Part shown: positions 26,316 through 35,350 of the stretch, piece after piece
Layout of the letters: each line of letters opens with the position of its first letter
How positions within the stretch are numbered: the first letter of the stretch is position 1
Translations under genes and position numbers: made by a program
The notes under the pieces: model-generated
Database searches by the model: none
The model's input: the letters and a program-made list of their open reading frames with translations, nothing else
What the model was told of the DNA's origin: nothing
NCBI RefSeq assembly: GCF_000718165.1
Contig: NZ_JOEY01000022.1
Location: forward strand, 124,001-188,000
Reading direction: 5' to 3'
Length of the DNA: 64,000 bases
From: Streptomyces fulvoviolaceus
Lineage (GTDB): Bacteria > Actinomycetota > Actinomycetes > Streptomycetales > Streptomycetaceae

Positions 26316-26541
26316 TCAGGTCGCCCGGAGCGCCTCGGTCGGCTGCATCCGGGCCGCGCGGAGCGAGGGGAGCAGACCGGCGACGGCGCCGATCGCGACG
26401 GCCGCGCCCAGGCCCCCGCCCCAGGCCAGTGCCGGGACCACCGTGGCCCAGCCCTTGACCTCCGCGTAGACCGTGGTGGCGAGGACGCCCATCGCCACCC
26501 CGGCCGCGCCGCCGAGAGCGGCGAGGAGGAGATGACCGTCG
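26316..26541 (-). pseudogene. C-terminal remnant of an FtsX/MacB-type ABC transporter permease
   Basis: The only part left is the last membrane helices of an FtsX-like permease: LLLAALGGAAGVAMGVLATTVYAEV, a second hydrophobic segment, and the family-typical end LLPSLRAARMQPTEALRAT. The family is normally over 350 residues, so about three quarters of the gene, including the start and periplasmic domain, is missing. No ATP-binding partner is nearby. The boundary at the 5' side is approximate. It is a decayed fragment between the conflict island and ordinary small genes, suggesting a rearrangement boundary. Confidence 0.7.
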
Positions 26542-26734
26542 CCCCGGCGAGGGAGGAAGCCAGTCTCCTCCCCCGCCCCGCACGACGGGTCCACCTGCTG
26601 TCCGAGCCCTCGTGGCCGTGAGCACCCTGCATGTCATGCTCCGCTTCTGAAGGGGGCTCTCACGCCATGGACCAGGGGGTTTCGGCGAGGTATCGCGAAC
26701 GACCCCTCGGCGGGGGGCAACCGGCTCTCCGGCC

Positions 26735-27238
<504 letters not shown>

Positions 27239-27398
27239 TCATTCGGTGGCGAGTCCGCACCGACCGTCGTGGAACCGTCCGAGTGTTGTCCGGGTGTTGT
27301 CACGCTTCACGGCGCGCTGTTCCGATGAGTTCGGGACGGGAGCATGGTCTATTCATACGGACCCCATACCGACGGTCCTACCGACGTGGAGGTGCACC

Positions 27399-27593
27399 AT
27401 GTGTTCCCACCAGACTTCGGGTGCTTCGTCCGACCGCAACGCCCCGCACATCGTCGCCGCCCACCCCGAGCAGGGCTGGAACCTCCTGTGCGACGGCGCG
27501 ATCGTCTTCGACGACACCGGCGAGCTGCTGCCCGACGGCCGGATCGTGGCCCCGCACCGGGTGCCCGCCGCACTGCTGACGATCGCCGCCTGA
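27399..27593 (+). CDS. DUF5999 small protein
   Basis: This 64-residue protein is preceded by a strong GGAGGTG site. It matches the Streptomyces DUF5999 pattern: an N-terminal MCSHQ, then AAHPEQGWNLLCDGAIVFDDTGELLPDG and a terminal APHR motif. The family is abundant in actinomycetes and often linked to developmental expression, but its biochemical role is unknown. The gene stops one base before the convergent hydrolase gene ends. Confidence 0.85.
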   Translation: MCSHQTSGASSDRNAPHIVAAHPEQGWNLLCDGAIVFDDTGELLPDGRIVAPHRVPAALLTIAA

Positions 27594-28455
27594 TCACTTA
27601 CCTGCGATGAACTCCCGCAGCGCGGAGGCGAGTTGCTCCGGCTGGTCCTCGGCGATCAGCGTCCGTGAGTCCTCGATCTCCAACAGCCGCCCCTGCGGGA
27701 GGAGTTCGGCCAGGCGGCGGCCGTGGGCGCGGGGCATCATCAGGTCCTCGGTCGCCCACACGACGAGCGCGGGCTTGTCCAACGACCGCAACCCCTCGGC
27801 GGCTTCGAGCAGTTCGGTCTTCCGGATGTGCGTCCCGTAGTGACGGAAGTCCCGCCGGATCGCGGCATCCGTCCGCAGCGGCCGCAGCCAGCCGTCGACG
27901 ATCTCGTCCGGCACCGGACGCTTGGCGAGCGAGCCGATGCCGACGGGCAGCCGGCGCAGCGGCTTCAGCCCCAGGACGCGGACCAGGAAGGCCACCCCGC
28001 CGGGCACCCTGCAGGCCACGCCGATCAGCTTCCCGGGCAGACCCGGCGGATAGTTGTCGAAGGCCTCGCAGGAGATCAGCACCAGCCGGGCCAGCCGCTC
28101 CGGATACCGGGCCGCCACCGTCTGGGCCCGCCCGCAGTCGCTCTCGACCAGCGTGACCTCCCGCTGGTCGAGACGCTCAAGAAACTCCACGACCAGCTCG
28201 TTGACCACATCCGGCGTGGGCGGCCGGCTCATCGGTCTGCGGTGGGAGCCGTACGGCAGGGTCGGGGCGATCACCCGGTGGTCGCCGCGCAGATCGGCCA
28301 CGACCTTGCGCCAGACGGTCGCGATGGGGGCACCGCCCGCTCGAGCGAAGCCGAGAGTGGGGGAGGACCAGGCCGTGGAGCAGGACCACGACCGGGCCGT
28401 CGCCGCCCGTGTCCTCGTACTCGACGACTCCCGCACTGAGCTCGATTTCGGGCAT
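27594..28455 (-). pseudogene. Alpha/beta hydrolase interrupted by a ~37-bp repeat insertion (frameshift)
   Basis: The start ATG 28455 opens MPEIELSAGVVEYEDTGG and the oxyanion motif LLHGLVL. The frame then runs into Arg/Ser-rich nonsense, while the rest of the protein (TVWRKVVADLRGDHRVIAPTLPYGSH onward, about 230 residues to the stop at 27594) lies in another frame. The junction holds 46 bases where homologues need about 9, a net +37 that shifts frame. The nucleophile elbow is VESDCG (Asp type) and the rest is well preserved, so the break is recent. The inserted sequence is annotated separately. A sequencing error is unlikely because the extra bases form a recognisable repeat. Confidence 0.8.
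28325..28364. repeat. GC-rich Streptomyces repeat inserted in the hydrolase gene
   Basis: The segment reads TGGGGGCACCGCCCGCTCGA then GCGAAGCCGAGAGTGGGGGA, with the 10-bp palindrome CGCTCGAGCG in the middle and G-runs at both ends. From memory this CTCGAGCGAAGCCGAGAGTGG motif recurs in Streptomyces intergenic DNA. It sits exactly where the hydrolase reading frame breaks. Confidence 0.7.
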
Positions 28456-28465
28456 ATCGGCGATG

Positions 28466-28864
28466 CTAGGGCAGCACCGCGAAGCCGTCGAGCTCCACCA
28501 TCGCCTGTTCGTCCCACAGGCGTACGACCTCCACGACGGCCATCGCCGGGTAGTCCCGTCCGGCCAACCTCCGCCAGATACGGCCGAGTTCGGGGGCGTG
28601 AATGCGGTACGCGGCGATGTCCGTGGCGTAGACGGTGACGCGGGCGAGGTCGGCGGGGGTGGCACCGGCCGACCTCAGCGCGGCCAACAGATTCGTGAGG
28701 GCCTTCTCGAACTGCAGGGGGAGCGTGGCGCCGACGACCTTGCCGTCGATGTCGAGGGCGGTCTGGCCCGCGAGGAACACCAGACGGGTCCCCGTGGCGA
28801 CGACCGCGTGCGAGAAGCCGGTGGGCGGGGAGAGGTCCGGCGGGTTGATGCGCTCGGCGGTCAC
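28466..28864 (-). CDS. RidA family (YjgF/YER057c/UK114) deaminase-like protein
   Basis: The 132-residue product starts at GTG 28864, overlapping the acyl-CoA dehydrogenase stop (GTGA). Family features are FLAGQTALDIDGKVVG, the central LRSAGATPADLARVTVYATD helix-strand, and the C-terminal VEVVRLWDEQAMVELDG with the substrate Arg. RidA proteins hydrolyse reactive enamines and imines to ketones and ammonia. Its coupling to a CoA-dependent aromatic degradation operon suggests it hydrolyses an enamine intermediate, for instance one formed after dearomatising an aminobenzoyl-CoA. That specific substrate is an inference. Confidence 0.9.
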   Translation of the reverse strand: MTAERINPPDLSPPTGFSHAVVATGTRLVFLAGQTALDIDGKVVGATLPLQFEKALTNLLAALRSAGATPADLARVTVYATDIAAYRIHAPELGRIWRRLAGRDYPAMAVVEVVRLWDEQAMVELDGFAVLP

Positions 28865-29991
28865 TGGGCGGCCTCCACGTTCGCGTACAACTCCTTGGCG
28901 ATGATGCCGCGTTGGACCTCGCTGGCCCCCTCGTAGATGCGTGGGGCGCGCACTTCGCGGTAGAGGTGTTCGAGGAGATGGCCGCGACGCAGGGCGCGGG
29001 CGCCGTGCAGTTGGACGGCCGTGTCGACGACGTACTGCGCGGTCTCGGTGGCGAGCAGTTTCGCCATCGCGGCGCGCTTGGGGACGTCCGCGGCGCCTTC
29101 GTCGTACGCCGTCGCCGCCCTGTAGACCATGAGCCGGGCCGCCTCCGTACGCAGTGCCATCTCGGCGACCTGGTGGGCGACCGTCTGGAGGTCCTTCAAC
29201 TTGCCGCCGAACGCGTCCCGTTGGGCCGTGTGGGCGAGGGTCGCGTCCAGTGCCGCCTGCGCCATGCCGACCGCGAAGGCGCCGACGCTGGGGCGGAAGA
29301 GGTTGAGGGTGCCCATGGCGACCCGGAAGCCTCGGTCGACCTCGCCGAGGACGTCGTCGCCCGTCACCGGTACGGCGTCGAAGGCGAGGCTGCCGATGGG
29401 GTGCGGGGAGAGCATGTCGAGGGCGGTGCCGGTGAGGCCGGGGCGGTCCGCGGGGACCAGGAAGGCGGTGACTCCACGGGCACCGGCGCCGGGCGTGGTG
29501 CGGGCGAAGACGGTGCAGAAGTCGGCCTCGGGGGCGTTGGAGATCCAGCACTTCTCGCCGGTGAGCCGCCAGCGGGACGGGCCGTCGGGATCGGCGGTCA
29601 GGGACAGCGCCGCCGCGTCCGACCCCGCCCCGGGCTCGCTCAGCGCGAAGGCGGCCACCGCGATGCCGTCCGCCACCCGGGGCAGCCAGCGCTCGCGCTG
29701 GGACGGCGTGCCGTGCGCGTGGACCGGGTGGGCGCCCAGACCCTGGAGCGCGAGGGCGGTCTCGGCCTCCGTGCAGGCGTACGCGAGGGACTCCCGCATC
29801 AGGCAGAGATCGAGGGCGCCCGAGGTGAACAGGCGTGACAGCAGCCCTAGTTGACCGAGCTCGGCGACGAGCGGACGGTTGACGTGCCCGGGTTCGCCCT
29901 TCTCCGCGAGCGGGCGCAGCCGGTCGGCGGCGAGGGTGCGCAGCTCCCTGCACCAGGCGGTCTGTGCTGGTTCGAGCGAGAATGCGGGCAT
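28861..29991 (-). CDS. Acyl-CoA dehydrogenase
   Basis: The 376-residue product starts at ATG 29991, with GGAGAGAGGGGACC upstream. It has the FAD-dependent acyl-CoA dehydrogenase layout: a helical N-terminal domain, a beta domain with AFALSEPGAGSDAAAL (FAD/substrate contact, about 120-135), and a helical C-terminal domain ending in RIYEGASEVQRGIIAKELY, where Glu is the probable catalytic base. It catalyses alpha,beta-desaturation of a CoA thioester. It leads a two-gene operon with the RidA protein and is divergent from the CoA ligase, sharing a 125-bp promoter region. It probably works on the alicyclic CoA ester of the same pathway. Confidence 0.9.
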   Translation of the reverse strand: MPAFSLEPAQTAWCRELRTLAADRLRPLAEKGEPGHVNRPLVAELGQLGLLSRLFTSGALDLCLMRESLAYACTEAETALALQGLGAHPVHAHGTPSQRERWLPRVADGIAVAAFALSEPGAGSDAAALSLTADPDGPSRWRLTGEKCWISNAPEADFCTVFARTTPGAGARGVTAFLVPADRPGLTGTALDMLSPHPIGSLAFDAVPVTGDDVLGEVDRGFRVAMGTLNLFRPSVGAFAVGMAQAALDATLAHTAQRDAFGGKLKDLQTVAHQVAEMALRTEAARLMVYRAATAYDEGAADVPKRAAMAKLLATETAQYVVDTAVQLHGARALRRGHLLEHLYREVRAPRIYEGASEVQRGIIAKELYANVEAAQ

Positions 29992-30024
29992 TGCCGGTCC
30001 CCTCTCTCCACTGGACCCCACGAC

Positions 30025-30052
30025 GGTATCGCGCACCGTTGACTGTCGTCAC
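30025..30052 (-). promoter_or_regulatory. Promoter/operator of the acyl-CoA dehydrogenase operon
   Basis: On the minus strand GTGACGACAGTCAA is followed after 8 bases by GATACC, a plausible -35/-10 arrangement (TGACGA, 15 bases, GATACC) ending about 34 bases before the start codon. The same GTGACGACAGTCAA-N8-GATA arrangement precedes the enoyl-CoA hydratase gene at 38603-38578. Confidence 0.6.
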
Positions 30053-30066
30053 CAACACGATACGCT
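30039..30066 (+). promoter_or_regulatory. Promoter of the CoA ligase gene overlapping a palindrome
   Basis: TTGACT (30039-30044) and TACGCT (30061-30066) are 16 bases apart and point to the ligase start at 30117. The palindrome TGACTGTCGTCA (30040-30051) covers the -35, so a repressor there would block both divergent transcripts. Confidence 0.6.
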
Positions 30067-30116
30067 CCTCATGCGAGCCCACCACCGACGCCCACAAGGC
30101 AAGGGGGCCTACCGCC

Positions 30117-31709
30117 ATGAACGTCTCGGCCCACGTCGACACCTTCGCGCGCGACCACCTCCCGCCCCCCGACCAGTGGCCCGAGCTCCGCTTCGACCTG
30201 CCGGAGCTGCGTTACCCCGATCGGCTGAACTGTGCCGTCGATCTGCTGACGGGCCCCGACGAGGACCGGCCGGTGTTCCACACCCCCGCCGGGGACACAT
30301 GGACGTACGGCACACTGCGCGCCCGCGTCGACCGGCTCGCGCATCTCCTCACCGGCGAGCTCGGCATCGTGCCCGGCAACCGGGTGCTGCTGCGCGGCCC
30401 CACCACCCCGTGGCTGGCCGCCTGCTGGCTGGCGGTTCTGAAGGCGGGCGCGGTCGCCGTGACCGCGCTGGCGCAGCAGCGGCCGCACGAGCTGGCCACG
30501 ATGTGCGAGATCGCGCGCATAGAGCACGCGCTGTGCGACATCCGGGCCGTCGACGACCTCGCCAAGGCCGAGATACCGGGGCTCAGGATCACGACGTACG
30601 GCGGTGACGCCCCCGACGACCTGCTGAACCGGACCGCGCCGAAGACGCCGTACCCCGCCGTGGACACCGCGGCCGACGACGTGGCACTGATCGCCTTCAC
30701 CTCCGGCACCACCGGGCGCCCCAAGGGGTGCATGCACTTCCACCGGGATGTGCTCGCCATAGCCGACACCTTCTCGAAGCATGTGTTGCGCCCCCATGTG
30801 GACGACGTCTTCGCCGGGAGTCCCCCGCTCGGCTTCACCTTCGGTCTCGGCGGTCTCGTGGTCTTCCCGATGCGGGCGGGAGCGAGCGCCCTCCTCCTCG
30901 AACAGGCCGGTCCCCGGCAGCTACTGCCGGCGATCGCGGAACACCAGGTCTCCGTACTGTTCACCGCCCCCACCGCCTACCGCGCGATGCTCGACGAGCT
31001 GGACGCGTACGACACCTCGTCCCTGCGCCGCTGTGTCTCCGCCGGCGAGAACCTGCCCGCCGCCACCTGGGAGGCCTGGCACGGGCGGACCGGGCTGGGC
31101 GTCATCAACGGCATCGGCGCGACCGAACTGCTGCACATCTTCATCTCCGCCGCCGACGAGCGGATACGGCCCGGGACGACCGGGGTTCCCGTACCGGGCT
31201 GGCACGCGCGCGTGGTCGACGACGACGGCGCGGAGAAGCCCGACGGGGAGCCCGGGCTGCTCGCCGTGCGCGGGCCCGTCGGCTGCCGCTACCTCGCCGA
31301 TCCGCGCCAGCGCGACTACGTACGGGGCGGCTGGAACATCACCGGCGACACCTACGTCCGCGAGAGCGACGGCTACTTCCGCTATGTCGCCCGCGCGGAC
31401 GACATGATCATCTCCGCCGGGTACAACATCGCCGGCCCCGAGGTCGAGGACGCGTTGCTGCGTCACCCGGACGTGGTCGAGGCGGCGGTCGTGGGGCGGA
31501 CGGACGAGGCGCGCGGGCAGGTGGTCGTCGCCCATGTGGTCCTCAGGGAGAGCGCCGCGCGGGACGCCGAGACGCTGCGCGCCTTCGTGAAGGCCGAGCT
31601 GGCGCCGTACAAGTGTCCGCGCGAGATCGTGTTCCTGGACGCGCTGCCGCGCACCGCCACCGGCAAGCTCCAGCGGTTCAGGCTGCGCACCGAAGGTGAC
31701 CAGCCTTGA
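30117..31709 (+). CDS. AMP-dependent aryl-CoA ligase (benzoate/2-aminobenzoate-CoA ligase type)
   Basis: The 530-residue product has the full adenylate-forming core: IAFTSGTTGRPKGCMHFHRD (phosphate loop, about 183-202), the GATELLHIF motif, GWNITGDTYV with the ribose-binding Asp, and the C-terminal PRTATGKLQRF with the catalytic Lys. The sequence order and the MHFHRD motif resemble benzoate- and 2-aminobenzoate-CoA ligases. It would convert an aromatic acid, CoA and ATP into the aryl-CoA that the monooxygenase/reductase at 35315-37681 can use. AAGGGGG lies a little far upstream of ATG 30117. PaaX follows 15 bases downstream. Confidence 0.88.
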   Translation: MNVSAHVDTFARDHLPPPDQWPELRFDLPELRYPDRLNCAVDLLTGPDEDRPVFHTPAGDTWTYGTLRARVDRLAHLLTGELGIVPGNRVLLRGPTTPWLAACWLAVLKAGAVAVTALAQQRPHELATMCEIARIEHALCDIRAVDDLAKAEIPGLRITTYGGDAPDDLLNRTAPKTPYPAVDTAADDVALIAFTSGTTGRPKGCMHFHRDVLAIADTFSKHVLRPHVDDVFAGSPPLGFTFGLGGLVVFPMRAGASALLLEQAGPRQLLPAIAEHQVSVLFTAPTAYRAMLDELDAYDTSSLRRCVSAGENLPAATWEAWHGRTGLGVINGIGATELLHIFISAADERIRPGTTGVPVPGWHARVVDDDGAEKPDGEPGLLAVRGPVGCRYLADPRQRDYVRGGWNITGDTYVRESDGYFRYVARADDMIISAGYNIAGPEVEDALLRHPDVVEAAVVGRTDEARGQVVVAHVVLRESAARDAETLRAFVKAELAPYKCPREIVFLDALPRTATGKLQRFRLRTEGDQP

Positions 31710-31724
31710 TGCCGACGACCTAAG

Positions 31725-32537
31725 ATGATCAACGTGTCCGACCAGCATGCCCCACGGTCTCTCATCGTCACGCTCTACGGCGCGTACGGACGCTTCGTGC
31801 CCGGCCCGGTGCCGGTCGCCGAGCTGATCCGGCTGCTGGCCGCGGTCGGCGTGGACGCCCCCTCCGTACGCTCGTCCGTGTCCCGGCTCAAACGGCGCGG
31901 GCTGCTCGTGCCCGCCCGTACGGCGCAGGGCGCGGCCGGGTACGAGCCGTCGCCGGACGCCCGCCAGTTGCTCGATGACGGCGACCGGCGCATCTACGCC
32001 ACCGTGCCGCCCGCGGACGAGGGCTGGGTGCTCGCCGTGTTCTCCGTGCCGGAGTCGGAGCGGCAGAAGCGGCACGTGCTGCGTTCGCGGCTGGCCGGTC
32101 TCGGCTTCGGGACCGCGACCCCCGGGGTGTGGATCGCCCCGGCGCGGCTGTACGAGGAGGCCCGGCACACCCTCCAGCGGCTGCGGCTGGACCCGTACGT
32201 CGACTTCTTCCGCGGCGAGCACCTCGGCTTCGCACCGACCGCCGAGGCCGTGGCCCGTTGGTGGGACCTGGCCGCGATCGCCAAGGAGCACGAGGCGTTC
32301 CTCGACCGCCACGCGCGCGTGCTGCACGACTGGGAGCAGCGCGAGGACACCCCGCCGGAGGAGGCCTACCGCGACTACCTCCTCGCCCTGGACTCCTGGC
32401 GGCACCTCCCCTACACCGACCCCGGCCTGCCCGCCCACCTGCTTCCCGAGGACTGGCCGGGCGCCCGGTCGGCGGCGGTGTTCCGGGGGCTGCACCGGCG
32501 GCTGCGGGACGCGGGAGCCGTGTTCGCGGGTGTGTGA
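31725..32537 (+). CDS. PaaX-family transcriptional regulator
   Basis: The 270-residue product has the PaaX layout: an N-terminal winged helix (RSLIVTLYGAYGRF, then DAPSVRSSVSRLKRRGLL), a central domain starting WVLAVFSVPESERQKRH, and a C-terminal domain ending LPEDWPGARSAAVFRGLH. PaaX proteins repress phenylacetate-type genes and release DNA on binding an aryl-CoA. Fifteen bases after the ligase gene, it is the natural controller of this pathway and the best candidate to bind the TGACTGTCGTCA palindromes. The start is 31725 (ATG) or GTG 31734; neither has a strong ribosome site. Confidence 0.9.
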   Translation: MINVSDQHAPRSLIVTLYGAYGRFVPGPVPVAELIRLLAAVGVDAPSVRSSVSRLKRRGLLVPARTAQGAAGYEPSPDARQLLDDGDRRIYATVPPADEGWVLAVFSVPESERQKRHVLRSRLAGLGFGTATPGVWIAPARLYEEARHTLQRLRLDPYVDFFRGEHLGFAPTAEAVARWWDLAAIAKEHEAFLDRHARVLHDWEQREDTPPEEAYRDYLLALDSWRHLPYTDPGLPAHLLPEDWPGARSAAVFRGLHRRLRDAGAVFAGV

Positions 32538-32651
32538 CCTCAGGCACATCACAGGCCCCTAAGGGAACGCTCAGGTTCCTCTGTCCCTCTTCTCAAGTTT
32601 CTTACCTACTGTCCCTCGGGTCGTAAGGAAGAGGGAAGAGGACTGTTGCGC

Positions 32652-33203
32652 ATGACCACCACGGCAAGGGCTCAGGGAGCCACCGTCTGGCTCACCGGGC
32701 TGCCGAGCGCGGGCAAGACGACCATCGCCCGTCTCCTCGGTGACCGGCTGAAGGCCGAGGGACACCGCGTGGAGGTCCTCGACGGCGACGAGATCCGCCG
32801 CTTCCTCTCCGCGGGCCTGGGCTTCTCCCGGGAGGACCGCAACACGAACGTGCAGCGCATCGGGCTCGTCTCCGAGGTGCTCGCGCGCAACGGCGTCCTG
32901 TCCGTCGTCCCGGTGATCGCGCCGTACGCCGACAGCCGCGAGGCCGTGCGCAAGCGGCACGAGGCGAGCGCGACGCCGTACATCGAGGTGCATGTCGCGA
33001 CCCCGGTCGAGGTCTGCAGCGAGCGGGACGTGAAGGGGCTGTACGCCAGGCAGGCGGCGGGCGAGCTGTCCGGGCTGACCGGTATCGACGACCCGTACGA
33101 GCCGCCGGTGGACCCCGCGCTCGTGCTGCCGACGCAAGTGCAGTCGCCGCGGGAGTCGGCCGACACCGTGTACGCGCTGCTGGCCGAGCGGGGGCTGGTA
33201 TGA
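32652..33203 (+). CDS. cysC: Adenylyl-sulfate kinase
   Basis: The product (183 residues) phosphorylates adenosine 5'-phosphosulfate to PAPS in sulfate activation. The Walker A motif WLTGLPSAGKTTIARLL is at about 13-29, followed by DGDEIRRFLSAGLGFS and the family motif DRNTNVQRIG. The start is ATG 32652, with GAAGAGG 10 bases upstream; a TTG at 32646 would add two residues. The GTG/ATG region of cysD overlaps the stop by four bases (ATGA), so cysC, cysD and cysN form one operon. The operon lies between the PaaX gene and the salicylyl-CoA-type hydroxylase gene and lacks cysH and transport genes. Confidence 0.92.
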   Translation: MTTTARAQGATVWLTGLPSAGKTTIARLLGDRLKAEGHRVEVLDGDEIRRFLSAGLGFSREDRNTNVQRIGLVSEVLARNGVLSVVPVIAPYADSREAVRKRHEASATPYIEVHVATPVEVCSERDVKGLYARQAAGELSGLTGIDDPYEPPVDPALVLPTQVQSPRESADTVYALLAERGLV

Positions 33204-34055
33204 GCGACTTCACCCTCTCCCACCTGGACGCACTCGAGTCCGAGGCCGTCCACATCTTCCGCGAGGTGGCGGGCGAGTTCGAGCGGCCGGTGATCCTGTT
33301 CTCCGGCGGCAAGGACTCCATCGTCATGCTGCACCTGGCGCTGAAGGCCTTCGCCCCCGCGGCGATCCCCTTCTCGCTGCTGCACGTCGACACGGGGCAC
33401 AACTTCCCCGAGGTCCTGGAGTACCGCGACCGTGTGGCCGCCACACATGGGCTGCGCCTCCATGTGGCCTCCGTACAGGACTACATCGACCGCGGCGTGC
33501 TGCGCGAACGTCCCGACGGGACGCGCAACCCGCTGCAGACCCTGCCGCTCACCGAGAAGATCCAGTCCGAGCGCTTCGACGCCGTGTTCGGCGGTGGTCG
33601 GCGAGACGAGGAGAAGGCCCGGGCCAAGGAGCGGGTGTTCTCCCTGCGCGACGAGTTCTCGCAGTGGGACCCGCGCCGCCAGCGGCCCGAGCTGTGGAAC
33701 CTCCAGCAACTGGACCGAACTCGACGTCTGGCAGTACATCGCCCGCGAGGAGATAGAGCTCCCGGAGATCTACTACGCCCACGGCCGCGAGGTGTTCCAG
33801 CGGGCCGGGATGTGGCTGACCGCCGGCGAGTGGGGCGGCCCCAAGGCCGGCGAGACCGTCGAGAAGAGGCAGGTCCGGTACCGCACGGTCGGCGACATGT
33901 CCTGCACCGGCGCCGTCGACTCCGACGCCGACACCATCGAGAAGGTGATCGCCGAGATCGCCGCCTCCCGGCTCACCGAGCGCGGTGCGACCCGCGCCGA
34001 CGACAAGATGTCCGAGGCCGCGATGGAAGACCGTAAGCGCGAGGGGTACTTCTAA
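33200..34055 (+). pseudogene. cysD: Sulfate adenylyltransferase subunit 2, frameshifted by a ~47-bp internal deletion
   Basis: From ATG 33200 the first 172 residues are normal CysD, with the PP-loop FSGGKDSIVMLHLALKAF at about 34-51 and GGGRRDEEKARAKERVFS. After RPELWNL at about 33707 the frame changes. The natural continuation NWTELDVWQYIAREEIELPEIYYAHGREV lies in another frame and runs to the normal C-terminus KREGYF (stop 34055). Between the codons for NL and NW only four bases remain, where other CysD proteins have about 17 residues (51 bases). This is a net loss of 47. CysD is the ATP sulfurylase catalytic subunit, so this copy cannot make an active full-length protein unless the gap is an assembly error. 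Confidence 0.85.
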
Positions 34056-34057
34056 GC

Positions 34058-35287
34058 ATGACCGCCACCACTGACATGACCGCCACGACTATCGACACCC
34101 TCCGTTTCGCCACGGCCGGTTCCGTCGACGACGGCAAGTCCACGCTTGTCGGCCGGCTGCTGCACGACTCCAAGTCGGTGCTCGCCGACCAGCTGGAGGC
34201 CGTGGAGCACGCCTCCCGCAACCGTGGCCAGGAGACCCCCGACCTGGCCCTTCTCACGGACGGTCTGCGTGCCGAGCGCGAGCAGGGCATCACCATCGAC
34301 GTGGCCTACCGCTACTTCGCCACCCCGCGCCGCCGGTTCATCCTCGCCGACACCCCCGGCCACGTGCAGTACACCCGCAACATGGTCACCGGCGCCTCCA
34401 CCGCCGAGCTGGCGATCATCCTGATCGACGCCCGCAACGGCGTGGTCGAGCAGACCCGACGCCATGCCGCCGTGGCCGCCATGCTCCGCGTCCCGAACGT
34501 GGTCCTGGCCGTCAACAAGATGGACCTGGTCGGGTACGAGGAGAAGGAGTTCGACCGGATCGTCGAGGACTTCGCGGGCCACGCGGCCGAGCTGGGCCTG
34601 CCCGGCTTCACGCCGATCCCGGTCTCCGCGCTCGTCGGCGACAACGTCGTGGACCGCTCGGCGCACATGGACTGGTACGACGGTCCGGCCCTCCTGGAGT
34701 TCCTGGAGAACGTCCCGGTCGGTACCGAGGCCGCCGACGCCCCGGCCCGCTTCCCGGTGCAGTACGTGATCCGGGATGGCGAAGTCCGCTACTACGCGGG
34801 CCAGTTGGTGTCGGGCACGCTGCGGGTCGGCGACCGCGTCACCGTGCATCCGTCCGGCGAGACCTCCGAGATCACCGGCATCGACGTGCTCGGGACCGCT
34901 CAGGAGGTGGCCTACGCGCCGCAGTCGGTCAGCGTCCGGCTCGCCGACCAGCGGGACGTCTCGCGCGGCGACATGATCACCGCCGGGGTCGACGTCCCGG
35001 CGCTCACGCGGGATGTGCAGGCATCCGTCTGCCACCTGGCCGACCGTCCGCTGCGGGTCGGCGACCGGGTCCTGGTCCGGCACACCACCCGGACCGTCAA
35101 GGCGATCGTCAAGGACCTGGCCGGCGCGACCGAGCTGTCCGCGAACGACCTGGGCCGGGTCACCCTGCGCACCGCCGAGCCGCTCGCGCTCGACGACTAC
35201 GCGGTCTCCCGGCGCACCGGCGCGTTCATCCTGATCGACCCGGCGGACGGGGCGACGCTGACGGCGGGCATGGTCGAACTGTCGTAA
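34058..35287 (+). CDS. cysN: Sulfate adenylyltransferase subunit 1 (GTPase)
   Basis: The 409-residue product is the regulatory GTPase of ATP sulfurylase. G motifs are TAGSVDDGKSTLVGRL (G1), ADTPGHVQYTRNMVTGAS (G3) and AVNKMDLVGYEEKEF (G4), followed by two EF-Tu-like beta-barrel domains. It is some 35 residues shorter than usual: the loops after YVIRDGE and around VKDLAGATELSANDLG are compact, with no frame disturbance. It follows cysD by two bases. With cysD broken, this subunit would have no partner from this locus. A second cysDN copy elsewhere is therefore likely, but cannot be seen here. Confidence 0.92.
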   Translation: MTATTDMTATTIDTLRFATAGSVDDGKSTLVGRLLHDSKSVLADQLEAVEHASRNRGQETPDLALLTDGLRAEREQGITIDVAYRYFATPRRRFILADTPGHVQYTRNMVTGASTAELAIILIDARNGVVEQTRRHAAVAAMLRVPNVVLAVNKMDLVGYEEKEFDRIVEDFAGHAAELGLPGFTPIPVSALVGDNVVDRSAHMDWYDGPALLEFLENVPVGTEAADAPARFPVQYVIRDGEVRYYAGQLVSGTLRVGDRVTVHPSGETSEITGIDVLGTAQEVAYAPQSVSVRLADQRDVSRGDMITAGVDVPALTRDVQASVCHLADRPLRVGDRVLVRHTTRTVKAIVKDLAGATELSANDLGRVTLRTAEPLALDDYAVSRRTGAFILIDPADGATLTAGMVELS

Positions 35288-35307
35288 TCCGCTGAATCCG
35301 TTACCGA

Positions 35308-35350
35308 GACGCCCTCAAGTCCCCAGCGTCAGCCGGGGCTTGGGGGCGTC
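35308..35350. terminator. Hairpin between convergent cysN and monooxygenase genes
   Basis: GACGCCCTCAAGTCCCC (35308-35324) pairs almost perfectly with GGGGCTTGGGGGCGTC (35335-35350). It overlaps the last codons of the minus-strand gene and lies 20 bases after cysN, so it is placed to end both transcripts. Confidence 0.65.

Noticed and set aside
32538..32651. Possible sulfur-responsive riboswitch in the cysC leader
   Set aside because: The 114-bp leader shows no conserved SAM or other riboswitch core and no terminator stem that I can identify.
34058..35287. Possible deletion damage in cysN, like that in cysD
   Set aside because: cysN is shorter than usual, but the frame, G motifs and C-terminus are continuous, so compact loops are a sufficient explanation.
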